Below are positions 37,784 to 47,479 of a DNA stretch of 64,000 nucleotides, piece after piece. Under the pieces are notes generated by a model, which worked only from the letters and a program-made list of their open reading frames with translations, was not told the DNA's origin and made no database searches. The stretch spans positions 62,001 to 126,000 of the forward strand of contig NZ_JACZEP010000002.1 in assembly GCF_014863355.1 (NCBI RefSeq), in the 5' to 3' direction. The first letter of the stretch is position 1, and each line of letters starts with the position of its first letter. This DNA is from Aminobacter carboxidus. GTDB taxonomy: Bacteria; Pseudomonadota; Alphaproteobacteria; Rhizobiales; Rhizobiaceae. The translations under genes were made by a program, and so were the position numbers.

Positions 37784-38694
37784 CCGAGCAGAATTTCTTC
37801 ATTTTCGGCGCCGGCTATTCCGGCAAGGCTTTCGCACGTCAACGCCCCGAGGGCGTTGGCATTGCCGGCACGACGCGCTCGGCGGAAAAGGTCGCCGGCC
37901 TCGAAGCCGCCGGCATCGAGCCCTTCGTCTTCGATGGACATCTGACGCCTAAGATCAGGGCCAAACTGGCCGCGACCACCCATCTCGTCGTCTCAGCCGG
38001 GCCCGGCGACGATGGCGACCCGGTGCTCAATGCCGCCCGTGAGGCGATCATCCACGGCATGCCGCAGCTGCGCTGGATCGGCTATCTCTCGACCGTCGGC
38101 GTCTATGGTGACCATGGCGGCGCCTGGATCGACGAGACCGCCACATGCCGGCCGAAACCGGGCCGTTCCTCGATGCGGCTCGCCGCCGAGCAGGCCTGGC
38201 ACGAGCTTGGCGAACAGATCGCTCGCCCGGTTGCGATCCTGCGCCTGTCGGGCATCTACGGCCCGGGCCGCAACGCCTTCGTCAATCTCGAAAACGGCAC
38301 CGCCAAGCGGCTGGTCAAGAAGGACCAGGTGTTCAACCGCATCCATGTCCAAGACATATCAGGCGCTCTGTGGTTCCTCGCCGAGGGCGACTATGGCGGG
38401 GTCTTCAACATCACCGACGACGAGCCGGCGCCGCCGCAGGACGTTGTCGCCTATGCGGCCGAAAAGATGGGTGTTGCGCCGCCGCCCGAAATTCCTTTCG
38501 AGACCGCCCAACTTTCGCCCATGGCGCGGTCCTTTTATGGCGAAAACAAACGGGTCGCCAATACCGCGATCAAGGCGCTCGGCTTCACGTTCGGCATGCC
38601 CGACTATCGCAAGGCGCTGGACAGCATGTGGGCGCACGGCACTTGGCGCGGCGAAGGCGAAGGCGACAGGCGCAGCCCGATCAGGCAGGGCTGA
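37780..38694 (+). CDS. Atypical extended SDR / NAD(P)-dependent epimerase-like protein
   Basis: The start at 37780 overlaps the queG stop (ATGA) and gives 304 residues. The N-terminus [16 protein letters not shown] is a YeeZ-like nucleotide-binding motif. [16 protein letters not shown] and [19 protein letters not shown] are typical of epimerases. The catalytic YxxxK appears to be missing (MRLAAEQ at that place), as in many atypical SDRs of this type. Function unknown; co-transcription with queG is likely. Confidence 0.88.
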   Translation: MTEQNFFIFGAGYSGKAFARQRPEGVGIAGTTRSAEKVAGLEAAGIEPFVFDGHLTPKIRAKLAATTHLVVSAGPGDDGDPVLNAAREAIIHGMPQLRWIGYLSTVGVYGDHGGAWIDETATCRPKPGRSSMRLAAEQAWHELGEQIARPVAILRLSGIYGPGRNAFVNLENGTAKRLVKKDQVFNRIHVQDISGALWFLAEGDYGGVFNITDDEPAPPQDVVAYAAEKMGVAPPPEIPFETAQLSPMARSFYGENKRVANTAIKALGFTFGMPDYRKALDSMWAHGTWRGEGEGDRRSPIRQG

Positions 38695-38705
38695 GCCGAG
38701 GCAGA

Positions 38706-38746
38706 GCATGATCCCGGAAAGTGGCAACCGGTTTTCGGGATCATGC
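38706..38746. repeat. REP-like palindrome, copy 3
   Basis: GCATGATCCCG (38706-38716) and CGGGATCATGC (38736-38746) are perfect 11-bp arms around a GAAA...TTTTC core. This is the best-preserved copy, 11 bases after the SDR stop. Confidence 0.75.
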
Positions 38747-38762
38747 TGCTGCCACCAAGAGA

Positions 38763-38799
38763 CAGAGCCCCATTCCGGTTCAATCGGAATGGGGCTCTG
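38763..38799. terminator. Perfect 15-bp hairpin upstream of mepA
   Basis: CAGAGCCCCATTCCG (38763-38777) and CGGAATGGGGCTCTG (38785-38799) pair perfectly around a 7-base loop. No U-run follows on either strand. It may end the queG-SDR transcript or act as an attenuator before mepA, 83 bases downstream. Confidence 0.55.
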
Positions 38800-38881
38800 G
38801 ACGAAATGACCGCGGTACGGGTGCTGAAATTTACCCTTCGGTAACCGCGGCAGCCCAAGCTGGCTGAGAGGATCGGGTTCC

Positions 38882-39976
38882 ATGACGGCATTTTTCAGCG
38901 AATTTATTGGCAAGGCGGGACGGCTCCTGATGGCGGCCGCCACCCTTGGCCTCGTCGGTCTCGACATCCAGGCGGCCAGCGCCTCGGAGCTTGCCAAGGA
39001 CCTGTTCGGCGGCAAGAAGCTGCCGGCCGCGATCGCGCCCGCTTCCTATGGCTTCTATTCCAAGGGCTGTTTCTCCGGTGGCATCGCGATCGCCACCGAC
39101 GGCCCGACCTGGCAGGCGATGCGGCTGTCGCGCAACCGGCGCTGGGGCCATCCGAAGATGATCGCGCTGATCGAGAAGCTGTCGCGGGAAGCCACCCAGG
39201 ACGGCTGGCCCGGCCTGCTCGTCGGCGACATCTCGCAGCCGCGTGGCGGGCCGATGCTGACCGGCCACGCCTCGCACCAGATCGGCCTCGACGCCGACAT
39301 CTGGCTGACGCCGATGCCTGACCACCGGCTGTCGCCGACCGAGCGCGAGAACATGAGTGCCGTGTCGATGGTCAACGAAAAGACCCATCGCGTCATCGAG
39401 AAGCGTTGGACGCCGGCGCATACGCGCCTGCTCGAGCGCGCCGCGAGCTACCCCGAGGTCGAGCGTATCCTGGTCAATCCGGGCATCAAGAAGAAGCTTT
39501 GCGACACCGTCACCGGCGATCGCTCCTGGCTGCGCAAGGTTCGTCCGTTCTGGGGCCACGACTATCATTTCCATGTCCGCATAGGCTGCCAGCCGGGTTC
39601 GCAGGGTTGCAAGGAACAGGATGCCACGCCGCGCGGCGACGGCTGCGACAAGTCGCTGGCCTGGTGGTTCACCGAGGAGCCATGGCGTCCGGCAACCGGC
39701 CCGGCCAAGCCGAGGGCGCGTGACATCATGACGATGTCGAGCCTGCCCAAGGCATGCCGCGCCGTGCTCGACGCACCCTCGCCGGCCTCGGAAGCCGCCG
39801 TCACCTACCATGGCCCCGGCGGCAGCGACTATGCGGCAACGCCGGCACCCCAGGCTCCGTCAGTGGCAGACACGCCTGTCATCGCCGATCCCGGCACGCC
39901 TGCGGCGGCAAATGCCTTCGCGCCGCGGCCTTCGGTCGACATCCCGCTGCCGCGCCCGCGCCCCGCCAACAAGTGA
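38882..39976 (+). CDS. mepA: Penicillin-insensitive murein endopeptidase
   Basis: This 364-residue periplasmic LAS-family zinc peptidase has a signal region (RLLMAAATLGLVGLDIQAAS) and zinc motifs GHASHQIGLDADIW and HDYHFHVRIGC. It cuts the D-Ala-mDAP crosslinks of peptidoglycan, which lets the sacculus grow. The C-terminal 60 residues are Pro/Ala-rich and likely disordered. A GAGAGGA site lies upstream of the ATG. Confidence 0.94.
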   Translation: MTAFFSEFIGKAGRLLMAAATLGLVGLDIQAASASELAKDLFGGKKLPAAIAPASYGFYSKGCFSGGIAIATDGPTWQAMRLSRNRRWGHPKMIALIEKLSREATQDGWPGLLVGDISQPRGGPMLTGHASHQIGLDADIWLTPMPDHRLSPTERENMSAVSMVNEKTHRVIEKRWTPAHTRLLERAASYPEVERILVNPGIKKKLCDTVTGDRSWLRKVRPFWGHDYHFHVRIGCQPGSQGCKEQDATPRGDGCDKSLAWWFTEEPWRPATGPAKPRARDIMTMSSLPKACRAVLDAPSPASEAAVTYHGPGGSDYAATPAPQAPSVADTPVIADPGTPAAANAFAPRPSVDIPLPRPRPANK

Positions 39977-40066
39977 TGCGACTGGAGGGTGCGCCACGGC
40001 GCTTCCAAATCGCTGGAAATCGGTCTATGGATTTCAAACGATTTAGATAGTGATGGCAGCCCTCCA

Positions 40067-40450
40067 TTGACCCCTGCATTGCGTCTCGCGCTGATCGCCC
40101 ATGACGAGAAGAAGGACGACCTTGTCGCCTTCGCCAGCGATCACATCGACTTCCTCATGACCTGCCATATCGTCGCCACCGGAACCACCGGCCAGCGCAT
40201 TCTGGCGGCCTGCCCGGACCTCAACCTGACGCCGCTGAAAAGCGGTCCGCTCGGCGGCGACCAGCAGATCGGCGCGCTGATCAGCGAGGCCAAGATCGAC
40301 CTTTTGATTTTCTTCGTTGATCCGCTGACGCCGATGCCGCATGACGTCGATGTGAAGGCATTGATGCGGCTCGCCATCGTCTACGACATTCCCATGGCGT
40401 TGAATCGGGCGACGGCCGAGATCATGCTGGAAAACCAAGAGAACGGCTGA
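40067..40450 (+). CDS. mgsA: Methylglyoxal synthase
   Basis: The catalytic core is complete: [15 protein letters not shown] (His in IAHD), [25 protein letters not shown] with the catalytic Asp, and [20 protein letters not shown]. It converts dihydroxyacetone phosphate to methylglyoxal. No ATG is in frame. TTG at 40067 yields the usual family length (127 residues), while GTG at 39989 would add 26 residues with no homology I can recognise. Neither has a clear ribosome site. glk follows 26 bases later, so the pair is probably one operon regulating triose-phosphate and glucose flux. Confidence 0.9.
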   Translation: MTPALRLALIAHDEKKDDLVAFASDHIDFLMTCHIVATGTTGQRILAACPDLNLTPLKSGPLGGDQQIGALISEAKIDLLIFFVDPLTPMPHDVDVKALMRLAIVYDIPMALNRATAEIMLENQENG

Positions 40451-40476
40451 ACGCCGACGTGGGGACGAAACCGGGC

Positions 40477-41499
40477 ATGTCACATCCAAGCGAGCAGGCG
40501 CACGCCCTCCCTTTTCCGATCCTGATCGGCGACATCGGCGGCACCAATGCGCGCTTCGCCATCGTCGAAAGCGCCGACAAGGATGCAGGCGAGCCGCGCA
40601 TTGTCCAGACCGCCAGCTACGCCACCATCGACGACGCCATCCTGGCCGTACTCGACGGTGCGCCGGTGCGCCCGCACTCGGCGGTGCTGGCCGTCGCGGG
40701 GCCTGTCGAGGGCGAGGAGATCGCGCTTACCAATTGCCCCTGGGTGGTGCGTCCCCGGCAGATGTTTGCGACGCTCGGCCTCGTCGACATCCTCGTACTC
40801 AACGATTTCGAGGCCCAGGCGCTCGCCGTCGTGGCGCTCGGCGACGAGCACATGGAAAAGATCGGCGGCGGCGAGCCTGAACCAGGCGCCGGCCGCGTCG
40901 TGCTCGGGCCAGGCACCGGCCTTGGCGTTGCCGGCCTGATCCACGCGCTCGGGCGCTGGATTCCAATTCCCGGCGAAGGCGGCCACATGGACATCGGTCC
41001 GCGTTCCCAGCGCGACTTCGAGGTGTTTCCGCATATCGAAAAGCTGGATGGCCGTATCTCGGGCGAGCAGATTCTGTGCGGCCGCGGGCTCGTCAACACC
41101 TACCGCGCCGTCGCCAGGGCCGACGGCAAGACACCCACCCTAACCCAGCCGGCGCAGGTCACGGCCGCAGCCCTCGATGGCAGCGATCCCGTCGCCGTCG
41201 AGGCGCTCGACCTGTTCGTCACCTGCCTTGGCCGCACCGCCGGCGACCTCGCTTTGGTGTTCAAGAGCAAGGGCGGTGTCTTCCTCACCGGCGGCATCGC
41301 CCAGAAGATCGTGCCGGCGCTCAAACAGGGCAATTTCCGCGAGGCCTTCGAAGACAAGGCCCCGCACCACGAGCTGATGGCCTCGATGCCGGTCTATGTC
41401 ATCACCCACCCGCTGGCGGCCCTTGCCGGGCTTGCCGCCTATGCCCGCAATCCTGATCTCTTCGGCATCGAGACCGGCGACCGGCGCTGGCGGGCCTGA
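40477..41499 (+). CDS. glk: Glucokinase
   Basis: The start at 40477 gives 340 residues. The phosphate motif [14 protein letters not shown], the segment [24 protein letters not shown] and the GEGGH sequence match bacterial glucokinases of the hexokinase family. It phosphorylates glucose with ATP to feed the Entner-Doudoroff or pentose phosphate routes. It follows mgsA directly, and an ABC exporter gene starts 94 bases later. Confidence 0.96.
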   Translation: MSHPSEQAHALPFPILIGDIGGTNARFAIVESADKDAGEPRIVQTASYATIDDAILAVLDGAPVRPHSAVLAVAGPVEGEEIALTNCPWVVRPRQMFATLGLVDILVLNDFEAQALAVVALGDEHMEKIGGGEPEPGAGRVVLGPGTGLGVAGLIHALGRWIPIPGEGGHMDIGPRSQRDFEVFPHIEKLDGRISGEQILCGRGLVNTYRAVARADGKTPTLTQPAQVTAAALDGSDPVAVEALDLFVTCLGRTAGDLALVFKSKGGVFLTGGIAQKIVPALKQGNFREAFEDKAPHHELMASMPVYVITHPLAALAGLAAYARNPDLFGIETGDRRWRA

Positions 41500-41592
41500 C
41501 CGCGGCACGCTTGCGGCAAATGGCGGTTTCCCCTCGCAGCGTCATGCTTTATGAGGGGCGCAGTTTCCGCAAGTAGCGACAGGACTGCCTGT

Positions 41593-43413
41593 TTGACCAT
41601 CGATCCAATCCAGACGCCCACACCCGCGCGCAGCGAAATTGTGGGCGTCATCAAGCGCATCGTCGCCGAGAACGGCCGCGACTACGTCTGGCACTACAGC
41701 TTCGCCGCGCTTTTCCTGCTCACCATCTCTGCCACGACCGGCTTCCTCGCATGGGTCATGCGCGACGTCGTCAACCTGGTCTTCTATGAGCGCCGCGCCG
41801 ACCTGATCGTGCTGATCAGCCTGTCGATCTTCGCCGCCTTTGTCATCCGCGGCCTGTCCACCTACGGCCAGGCGGTCGTCCTGGCCAAGGTCGGCAACAA
41901 TCTCATTGCCCGCTATCAGCGTCGTATCTTCGACCACCTGATGAACCTCGGCATGGACTTCTTCTCGTCACAGCGCTCGGCCCAGTTGATCGCTCAGGTC
42001 AACCAGAACGTGGCCGGCGTGCGCGACCTGCTCAACATCCTGGTCACCTCGATCGCCCGCGATGCCGTTTCGCTGGTCGTGCTTGTCGGCGTGATGATCT
42101 ACCAGGATCCGATGCTGTCGCTGCTGGTCCTGTTGATCGGTCCGCCGCTGGTCTTTGCCGTCAACTATCTGATGCACCGGCTGCGCCGCCTCAACCGCGA
42201 TGCCATCCTGGTTGGCGCTCGCCTGTTCGGCTCGATGCAGGAAACCGTCCAGGGCATGGCCATCGTCAAGGCTTTCACCATGGAGGACCAACTTGCAAAG
42301 CGCATGGATGGCCTGATCGGCGACGTCGAGGCGCGATCGAACAAGATCGCCCGAGTGTCGGAGCGTCTTTCGCCTGTTACCGAGATGCTCGGCGGCGCGA
42401 TCTTTGCCGGCATCATCGGCTATGCCGGCTACCGTTCCGCCGTCGACATGCAGCCGCCGGGCAACATCATCTCGTTCATCTTCTCCTTCATCCTCGCCTA
42501 CGATCCGGCGCGCCGCCTTGCCCGCACCCAGGTCGGCCTCGAAGCAGCGCTGGTCAATGCCCGCATGCTCTACGAGATCCTCGACACCGAGCCGCGCCAG
42601 GAAGACAGCAAGGACGCCAAGGTCATCCATGTCGGCGAGGGCGAAATCCGCTTCGACAACGTCTCCTTCGGCTATGGCGACGACATCCCCGTCCTGCGCG
42701 AGCTGAGCTTCACCGCCGGCGGCGGCAAGACCACGGCGATCGTCGGCGCCTCGGGCGCCGGCAAGTCGACGCTAATCGCGCTTTTGCAGCGCTTCTACGA
42801 CCTCGACAGCGGCCACATCGTCATCGACGGCCAGGACATATCAGGCGTCACCAAGCGCTCGCTGCGCCAGTCCATCGCCTATGTCTCGCAGCACCCTTAC
42901 CTGTTTGAAGGCACCATTGCCGACAACATCCGCTATGGCCGCCCCGACGCGACCGACGAGGATGTCCGCGACGCCGCCAGACAGGCCTTCGCCGACGAGT
43001 TCATCCGCGAGCAGCCCGAGGGCTACGACACGCCCGTCGGCGAAAGTGGCTCGACCCTTTCCGGCGGTCAGCGCCAGCGCGTATCGATCGCCCGCGCTTT
43101 GGTGCGCAACGCACCGATCCTGTTGCTCGACGAGGCGACCTCGGCGCTCGACAACGAGTCCGAGGCACGTGTCCAGGCAGCACTTGCCGGCGCCACCAAG
43201 GGCCGCACCACCATCGTCATCGCCCATCGCCTCTCGACGGTCATCAATGCCGACCATATCGTGGTACTGGAGCAGGGACGCCTGGTGGAACAAGGCACGC
43301 ATGCTGGCCTCATGGCCGACCAGAACAGCATCTACGCCCGCTTCCACAATCTGCACGATGAGGCAGCACTTGGACTGGTGGACGATACTGTCGAGACTGC
43401 AATAGTAGCGTAG
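41593..43413 (+). CDS. ABC exporter, fused permease/ATPase (MsbA-like)
   Basis: This half-transporter of about 606 residues has six membrane spans (about 30-310) followed by an ATPase with Walker [11 protein letters not shown]-loop [18 protein letters not shown], signature LSGGQRQR, Walker [14 protein letters not shown] and switch His IAHRLST. The TTG at 41593 (LTIDPIQTP) has AGGAC upstream and is preferred; an ATG at 41551 lies in frame without a ribosome site. It resembles MsbA-type lipid or drug exporters, and the gene order glk-exporter-dapB-gpmA is conserved in rhizobia. Substrate unknown. Confidence 0.93.
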   Translation: MTIDPIQTPTPARSEIVGVIKRIVAENGRDYVWHYSFAALFLLTISATTGFLAWVMRDVVNLVFYERRADLIVLISLSIFAAFVIRGLSTYGQAVVLAKVGNNLIARYQRRIFDHLMNLGMDFFSSQRSAQLIAQVNQNVAGVRDLLNILVTSIARDAVSLVVLVGVMIYQDPMLSLLVLLIGPPLVFAVNYLMHRLRRLNRDAILVGARLFGSMQETVQGMAIVKAFTMEDQLAKRMDGLIGDVEARSNKIARVSERLSPVTEMLGGAIFAGIIGYAGYRSAVDMQPPGNIISFIFSFILAYDPARRLARTQVGLEAALVNARMLYEILDTEPRQEDSKDAKVIHVGEGEIRFDNVSFGYGDDIPVLRELSFTAGGGKTTAIVGASGAGKSTLIALLQRFYDLDSGHIVIDGQDISGVTKRSLRQSIAYVSQHPYLFEGTIADNIRYGRPDATDEDVRDAARQAFADEFIREQPEGYDTPVGESGSTLSGGQRQRVSIARALVRNAPILLLDEATSALDNESEARVQAALAGATKGRTTIVIAHRLSTVINADHIVVLEQGRLVEQGTHAGLMADQNSIYARFHNLHDEAALGLVDDTVETAIVA

Positions 43414-43445
43414 CGGCATGCGCGTGCCGTTTCAGGGAGCTTGAA

Positions 43446-44255
43446 ATGAGCGAGATGGGTCTTGTGGTTGTCGGCGCCGCCGGCCGGATGGGGCAGGTGC
43501 TGTTGCGTACCGTGCACACGATGGAAGGCGTCCGCGTCGTCGGCGCCATCGAACGTTCCGGCTCGCCGCATCTCGGCAAGGACGCAGGCGAGCTCGCCGG
43601 CATCGGCATCATCAATGTCGCCATCAGCGACGACCCGCTGGCAGCCTTCGCCAAGGCCGACGGCGTGCTCGATTTCACCGTGCCGGCTGCGACCGTCGAG
43701 TTCGCCGGTTATGCCGCCCAGGCGCGCATCGCCCATGTCATCGGCACCACCGGCTGCTCGGCCGACGACGATGCCAGGATCGCCGCCGCCGCGCGCCACG
43801 CCACCATCGTCAAGTCGGGCAATATGAGCCTCGGCGTCAACCTTTTGTCGGTGCTGGTCGAAAAGGCCGCACTGGCGCTCGGCCCCGACGATTTCGACAT
43901 CGAGATCGTGGAGATGCACCACCGCCACAAGGTCGATGCGCCATCGGGCACGGCACTTCTGCTCGGCGAGGCCGCCGCCGAGGGCCGCAAGATCGCACTC
44001 GCCGAGAAGAGCGTCCGCGTCCGCGACGGCCACACCGGCGTGCGCGAGACGGGCACGATTGGCTTTGCCGCGCTGCGCGGCGGCTCCGTGGTCGGCGAGC
44101 ATTCGGTCATTCTCGCCGGCACCGGCGAACGCATCGTCATGTCGCATCTCGCCGAGGATCGCACGATCTTCGCCCGCGGTGCGGTCAAGGCAGCCTTGTG
44201 GGCGCATGGCCGCAAGCCTGGCCTTTATTCGATGCGCGACGTGCTCGGGCTTTAG
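43446..44255 (+). CDS. dapB: 4-hydroxy-tetrahydrodipicolinate reductase
   Basis: This 269-residue enzyme has the nucleotide motif [10 protein letters not shown] and the substrate signature [19 protein letters not shown] with catalytic His and Lys. It reduces HTPA in lysine and meso-diaminopimelate synthesis, needed for peptidoglycan. A GGGAG site precedes the ATG, 32 bases after the exporter gene. A palindrome follows the stop before gpmA. Confidence 0.97.
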   Translation: MSEMGLVVVGAAGRMGQVLLRTVHTMEGVRVVGAIERSGSPHLGKDAGELAGIGIINVAISDDPLAAFAKADGVLDFTVPAATVEFAGYAAQARIAHVIGTTGCSADDDARIAAAARHATIVKSGNMSLGVNLLSVLVEKAALALGPDDFDIEIVEMHHRHKVDAPSGTALLLGEAAAEGRKIALAEKSVRVRDGHTGVRETGTIGFAALRGGSVVGEHSVILAGTGERIVMSHLAEDRTIFARGAVKAALWAHGRKPGLYSMRDVLGL

Positions 44256-44265
44256 TTGCACGACA

Positions 44266-44289
44266 CCGAAAATCGGCATCGATTTTCGG
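44266..44289. repeat. REP-like palindrome, copy 4
   Basis: CCGAAAATCG (44266-44275) and CGATTTTCGG (44280-44289) are perfect 10-bp arms around GCAT, followed by GGATCATGC. It has the GAAAA/TTTTC core of the family with a degenerate left outer arm. Confidence 0.55.
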
Positions 44290-44355
44290 AATAGGATCAT
44301 GCACCAACAGAACATATCCCATCCAACCACCTAGTCCTCACCCAAGGGAGCAAAA

Positions 44356-44973
44356 ATGTCCGGTACTCTCGTGCTCGTCCGTCATGGCCAGAGCGAATGG
44401 AACCTCAAGAACCTGTTCACTGGCTGGCGCGATGTCGACCTGACCGAACAGGGCACCGCCGAAGCCAAGTCCGCCGGCCAGAAGCTCAAGGCGCGCGGCC
44501 TGAAGTTCGACATCGCCTTCACCTCGGCATTGATGCGCGCGCAGAAGACCTGCCAGCACATCCTCGACGCCACCGGCCAGAGCGATCTCAAGACGGTCCG
44601 CAACCAGGCGCTCAACGAGCGCGACTATGGCGACCTCAACGGCCTCAACAAGGACGACGCCCGCGCCAAGTGGGGCGAGGAGCAGGTCCACATCTGGCGC
44701 CGTTCCTACGACACCCCGCCGCCCGGCGGCGAAAGCCTGAAGGACACCGGCGCGCGCGTCTGGCCCTACTATATGCACGACATGCAGCCGCACGTCCTCT
44801 CCGGTGGCACGGTGCTGGTCGCAGCACATGGCAATTCGCTGCGCGCCCTGATCATGGCACTTGAAGGCATTTCCGGGCCTGACATCGTCAAGCTCGAGCT
44901 CGGGACCGGCGTGCCGATCGTCTACAAGCTCAACGCCGATTCGACCGTCGCTTCCAAGGAAGTGCTGGCCTGA
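44356..44973 (+). CDS. gpmA: 2,3-bisphosphoglycerate-dependent phosphoglycerate mutase
   Basis: This 205-residue enzyme has the phosphohistidine motif [34 protein letters not shown] and the second His in [13 protein letters not shown]. It is the short alphaproteobacterial form of dPGM and interconverts 3- and 2-phosphoglycerate. An AAGGGAG site lies upstream. It closes the mgsA-glk-exporter-dapB-gpmA cluster. Confidence 0.96.
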   Translation: MSGTLVLVRHGQSEWNLKNLFTGWRDVDLTEQGTAEAKSAGQKLKARGLKFDIAFTSALMRAQKTCQHILDATGQSDLKTVRNQALNERDYGDLNGLNKDDARAKWGEEQVHIWRRSYDTPPPGGESLKDTGARVWPYYMHDMQPHVLSGGTVLVAAHGNSLRALIMALEGISGPDIVKLELGTGVPIVYKLNADSTVASKEVLA

Positions 44974-45036
44974 GCCATTGCAGCGCCGCGCGTCCCATCG
45001 GGCGCGCGACGGACGCCGAGGCATTTTGAATGCCTT

Positions 45037-45079
45037 GCATGATGCCCAGCGAGAATCGATTGCGATTTTCGGGACATGC
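45037..45079. repeat. REP-like palindrome, copy 5
   Basis: GCATG (45037-45041) and CATGC (45075-45079) flank GAGAATCG (45051-45058) and CGATTTTC (45063-45070), which pair with one mismatch. It lies in the otherwise featureless 278-base gap between gpmA and tRNA-Leu. Confidence 0.5.
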
Positions 45080-45212
45080 ATTTGGGAGCCGTGCACGCGC
45101 GGCTCCCCTTCGCCGACTTCGAAAGCCAGCCGGCCCCTACGTCAGGCTCCGTACCTGATTGCGACATTTGTGGCCTGCCGCAGCATTCGTCGGCAAAAGC
45201 TGAAAAAGCGCG

Positions 45213-45240
45213 TTGACACAGTCGCTTCGCCCGCTTACAT
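45213..45240 (+). promoter_or_regulatory. Sigma-70 type promoter of tRNA-Leu
   Basis: TTGACA (45213-45218) and TTACAT (45235-45240) are 16 bases apart, and the tRNA begins 12 bases after the -10 box. This fits a strong housekeeping promoter. Confidence 0.75.
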
Positions 45241-45251
45241 CACCGCCACCA

Positions 45252-45336
45252 GCCCAGATGGCGGAATTGGTAGACGCGCACGGTTCAGGTCCGTGTGCCG
45301 CGAGGCGTGGAGGTTCGAGTCCTCTTCTGGGCACCA
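45252..45336 (+). tRNA. tRNA-Leu (anticodon CAG)
   Basis: An 85-base class II tRNA with acceptor GCCCAGA/TCTGGGC and encoded ACCA. The anticodon loop TTCAGGT gives CAG, reading CTG, the dominant Leu codon here. It has a long variable arm, and the T-arm GGTTCGAGTCC is intact. A promoter lies just upstream and a terminator just downstream, so it is an independent unit. Confidence 0.97.
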
Positions 45337-45376
45337 GTTTCCTGTTTCAGACAGCCCCAAGCTGTCGAGAAACACT

Positions 45377-45406
45377 CAAAAAAAGCCCGGTTCGCCGGGC
45401 TTTTTT
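45377..45406 (+). terminator. Intrinsic terminator of tRNA-Leu
   Basis: AAAAAGCCCGG (45380-45390) pairs with CCGGGCTTTTT (45395-45405) around TTCG and runs into TTTTTT, 44 bases after the tRNA. Confidence 0.93.
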
Positions 45407-45564
45407 ATTGCCTGGATTTTGGCAGTGTCCAGCCCCGCCACGCCGCCGCCAGCGGTCCGGCGTCGGCATCGGCGTACGAGCCGCCAGCCGCCCGACCCTC
45501 ACCATCCCTCAACTGGCACTCTCGGTCATCGCCCAAATGGTCAGCTTCCCGCTGCCCCATGCTC

Positions 45565-45603
45565 GATGCTAATATCAGGTTGTGCTAATATTAATGCACA
45601 ACC
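45565..45603. promoter_or_regulatory. Candidate operator upstream of the YbjN-like gene
   Basis: GGTTGTGC (45578-45585) and GCACAACC (45596-45603) are perfect 8-bp arms around an AT-rich 10-base centre. TGCTAATAT occurs as a direct repeat at 45567-45575 and 45583-45591. It lies a few bases before the ribosome site, a typical repressor position. Confidence 0.5.
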
Positions 45604-45621
45604 TTGTCGAGGAGCATGCCG

Positions 45622-46113
45622 ATGCTGCGCTTTGCCCTTTTTGCCGCTGCACTGGCCCTTACTGCCGGCACGGCAGTAAGGGCGGAAGACAAGCCTCAGG
45701 CCACGCCGGCCGTCGTCGAAGGCGTAACCGTCGCGGAGTTCGGCGACATCATGATCAAGGCCGGATATCAGGCCAAGGTCGGCGTCGACAGCGACAACCT
45801 GCCGGTCATCGATTCCAAGGCCTCCGGCATGAACTTCTGGGTCTATCTCTACAATTGCGAGGGCGCCGAGCCGCAGAAGTGCCGGCGCGTGCAGTTCCAG
45901 AGCAGCTTCAAGACCGACAAGGCGATGCAGGACAAGGCGCTCGAATGGAACAACAAGAAGGTTGCCGGCCGCGCCTCCAACGACAAGGAAAACACCTATT
46001 TCGACTACCTGATCGATTGCGGCGGCGGCGTCTCATCCGCCAACCTGTCGCAGAACCTCGAGCGCTTCGACACGCTGATGGCCGAGTTCACCACCTACAT
46101 CGGCTGGCGCTGA
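45622..46113 (+). CDS. Secreted YbjN-domain protein
   Basis: The start at 45622 has GAGGAG seven bases upstream and gives 163 residues with signal peptide MLRFALFAAALALTAGTAV-RA. The mature protein is a YbjN-like domain (VTVAEFGDIMIKAGYQAKVG, FWVYLYNCEG, ERFDTLMAEFTTYIGW), a fold related to type III secretion chaperones but here exported. Cysteines in YNCEG, KCRR and DCGGG could form a disulfide. Function unknown. An unusual palindromic operator lies upstream. Confidence 0.85.
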   Translation: MLRFALFAAALALTAGTAVRAEDKPQATPAVVEGVTVAEFGDIMIKAGYQAKVGVDSDNLPVIDSKASGMNFWVYLYNCEGAEPQKCRRVQFQSSFKTDKAMQDKALEWNNKKVAGRASNDKENTYFDYLIDCGGGVSSANLSQNLERFDTLMAEFTTYIGWR

Positions 46114-46378
46114 GCGAGCCGGCCAAGGGACGCCAGACTGCATGCCCCGGAGCATGAACTGGCACGCTTCAGCGCGCAGGCGGTGCGCTGGTCAGGGCCT
46201 CACCACGGCAACTGGGCGAAATGCTGAGTTCCGGGCGCTTTTACGCGCAGGATGCCGTACTGAGGCCGCGCTTGAAGCTGCGAGTCTGACGTCGTGTCCA
46301 GGACACCGCCGGTCACCGGGATCGCGACTGGCTTCACGACCGCCTGGAAAAATCCCCCTCTCCTGTGTCTCGCCGCTG

Positions 46379-46753
46379 TTATGCCTCGAGGCTGCGGTTG
46401 CGGTCCTGCCAGAGTTCAAGGGCTGCCAGCACCGCCACCGCGATGCCGAGACCGATGTGCCAGTTGCGCAGCGTGCCGCCATATCCCAAGACGAAAGGCT
46501 GCACGACCATCCAGACGCCGCCGAACAGCGTCAGGATCTCCTCCCAGCGCCGCAGGAAGATTTGCTGCAATCCGGAAAGCACGACGATCGCGGCGCCAAC
46601 GAGCGCGGTTACGGCCATCATTGTCGGCATCTCGGTTACGCCAAACCACATCGGAGACACGATGATCGCGGCGCCGAGGATCATCGACACGATGTCCTCC
46701 CAGCGCCGGTGCGTGGTGAGCCCGAGGGGCTCCATTACGTTAAGCGTTGCCAT
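46379..46753 (-). CDS. SPW-repeat membrane protein
   Basis: This 124-residue protein has four membrane spans arranged as two repeats: RRWEDIVSMILGAAIIVSP with WFG, and RRWEEILTLFGGVWMVVQP with FVLGYGG. This is the SPW repeat family, of unknown function, often stress-linked. Its ribosome site AGAGGA lies inside the stem of a hairpin just upstream, which suggests translational control. The gap 46114-46378 to the convergent YbjN-like gene holds nothing recognisable. Confidence 0.88.
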   Translation of the reverse strand: MATLNVMEPLGLTTHRRWEDIVSMILGAAIIVSPMWFGVTEMPTMMAVTALVGAAIVVLSGLQQIFLRRWEEILTLFGGVWMVVQPFVLGYGGTLRNWHIGLGIAVAVLAALELWQDRNRSLEA

Positions 46754-46761
46754 GACGAAAA

Positions 46762-46807
46762 ATCCTCTCAGGCTACGTTCGAGTTAAGCTCGAGCGCCCG
46801 TGAGGAT
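46762..46807 (-). promoter_or_regulatory. Hairpin that sequesters the SPW gene's ribosome site
   Basis: In the leftward transcript AUCCUC (46807-46802) pairs with GAGGAU (46767-46762), continuing with a CGGGC/GCCUG helix (one G-U pair) and a UCGAG/CUCGA top stem. The Shine-Dalgarno AGAGGA of the SPW-repeat gene (start 46753) lies in the 3' strand of the stem, as in RNA thermometers. Confidence 0.5.
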
Positions 46808-46991
46808 ATGTGCGTGCTAGTCGAACTCCTCAGTCGGGCGTTCTCGCACTGGTGCCATTATCGCAAAAAAACGCAACAAGTTCAATGCACAGGAGCGTGT
46901 AGTCAGCGCCAGTCCAGACCTCAGCCAGTCCGGGGCCGCAACGCATGCGCGCCATTTCAGGGCACCGGCCATGGGTACCAGCACTTGTCGC

Positions 46992-47171
46992 CTACCTCCG
47001 CCTCAGCCACAACAGCGCGGCACAACCGGCCAACGCGATCCCGATCCCGATCCAGAGCCATTCCGTGCGCCCTGTCATGAAGCTGCCGCCGAGCAGGCCG
47101 GCACCTTGCAGGATCCAGACGGCGCCGACGGCGAGCGCGAGTGCTGCCACGATGTTTGCCAATAACTTCAT
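46992..47171 (-). CDS. Small membrane protein (about 59 residues)
   Basis: The start at 47171 (MKLLANIVAALALAVGAVWI) gives 59 residues with two hydrophobic segments. The pattern VGAVWILQGAGLLGGSFMTG and a basic LRRR end match a widespread family of tiny inner-membrane proteins of unknown role. The ribosome site is weak (GAG). Confidence 0.72.
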   Translation of the reverse strand: MKLLANIVAALALAVGAVWILQGAGLLGGSFMTGRTEWLWIGIGIALAGCAALLWLRRR

Positions 47172-47479
47172 CTCGAAGACGACTCCATGTCGATTATCTT
47201 CACAACGTCCGCCTGCTTCTTGATATTTCTTTTTCCCTGCAAGTACTCTCAAGCAGTCTTCCGGCAGTAGCGGTTCCTGCGATTTTCCAATGATCTCGGC
47301 ATACGCTTCGCAAATATGAAGATATTCCTTCTCAGTGAGTCATGCAGGCCTGACAAACTGTTACCTTGAGACTCCAAACGTGTGCGCTCGCCTCGGAACT
47401 GCCCGATGCTTGCCGCATTCACTGCCACATTTAGGTTGAAACCGCTCCGTGTGTTTATCAACAGAGCGTTAATCAGAAG
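47172..47479. other. 308-base divergent intergenic region, less GC-rich
   Basis: The gap between the small membrane protein (leftward) and rlpA (rightward) has lower GC than its neighbours and no plausible coding frame. Promoters for both genes must lie here. I can define no palindrome or sigma-factor box with confidence. Confidence 0.5.
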
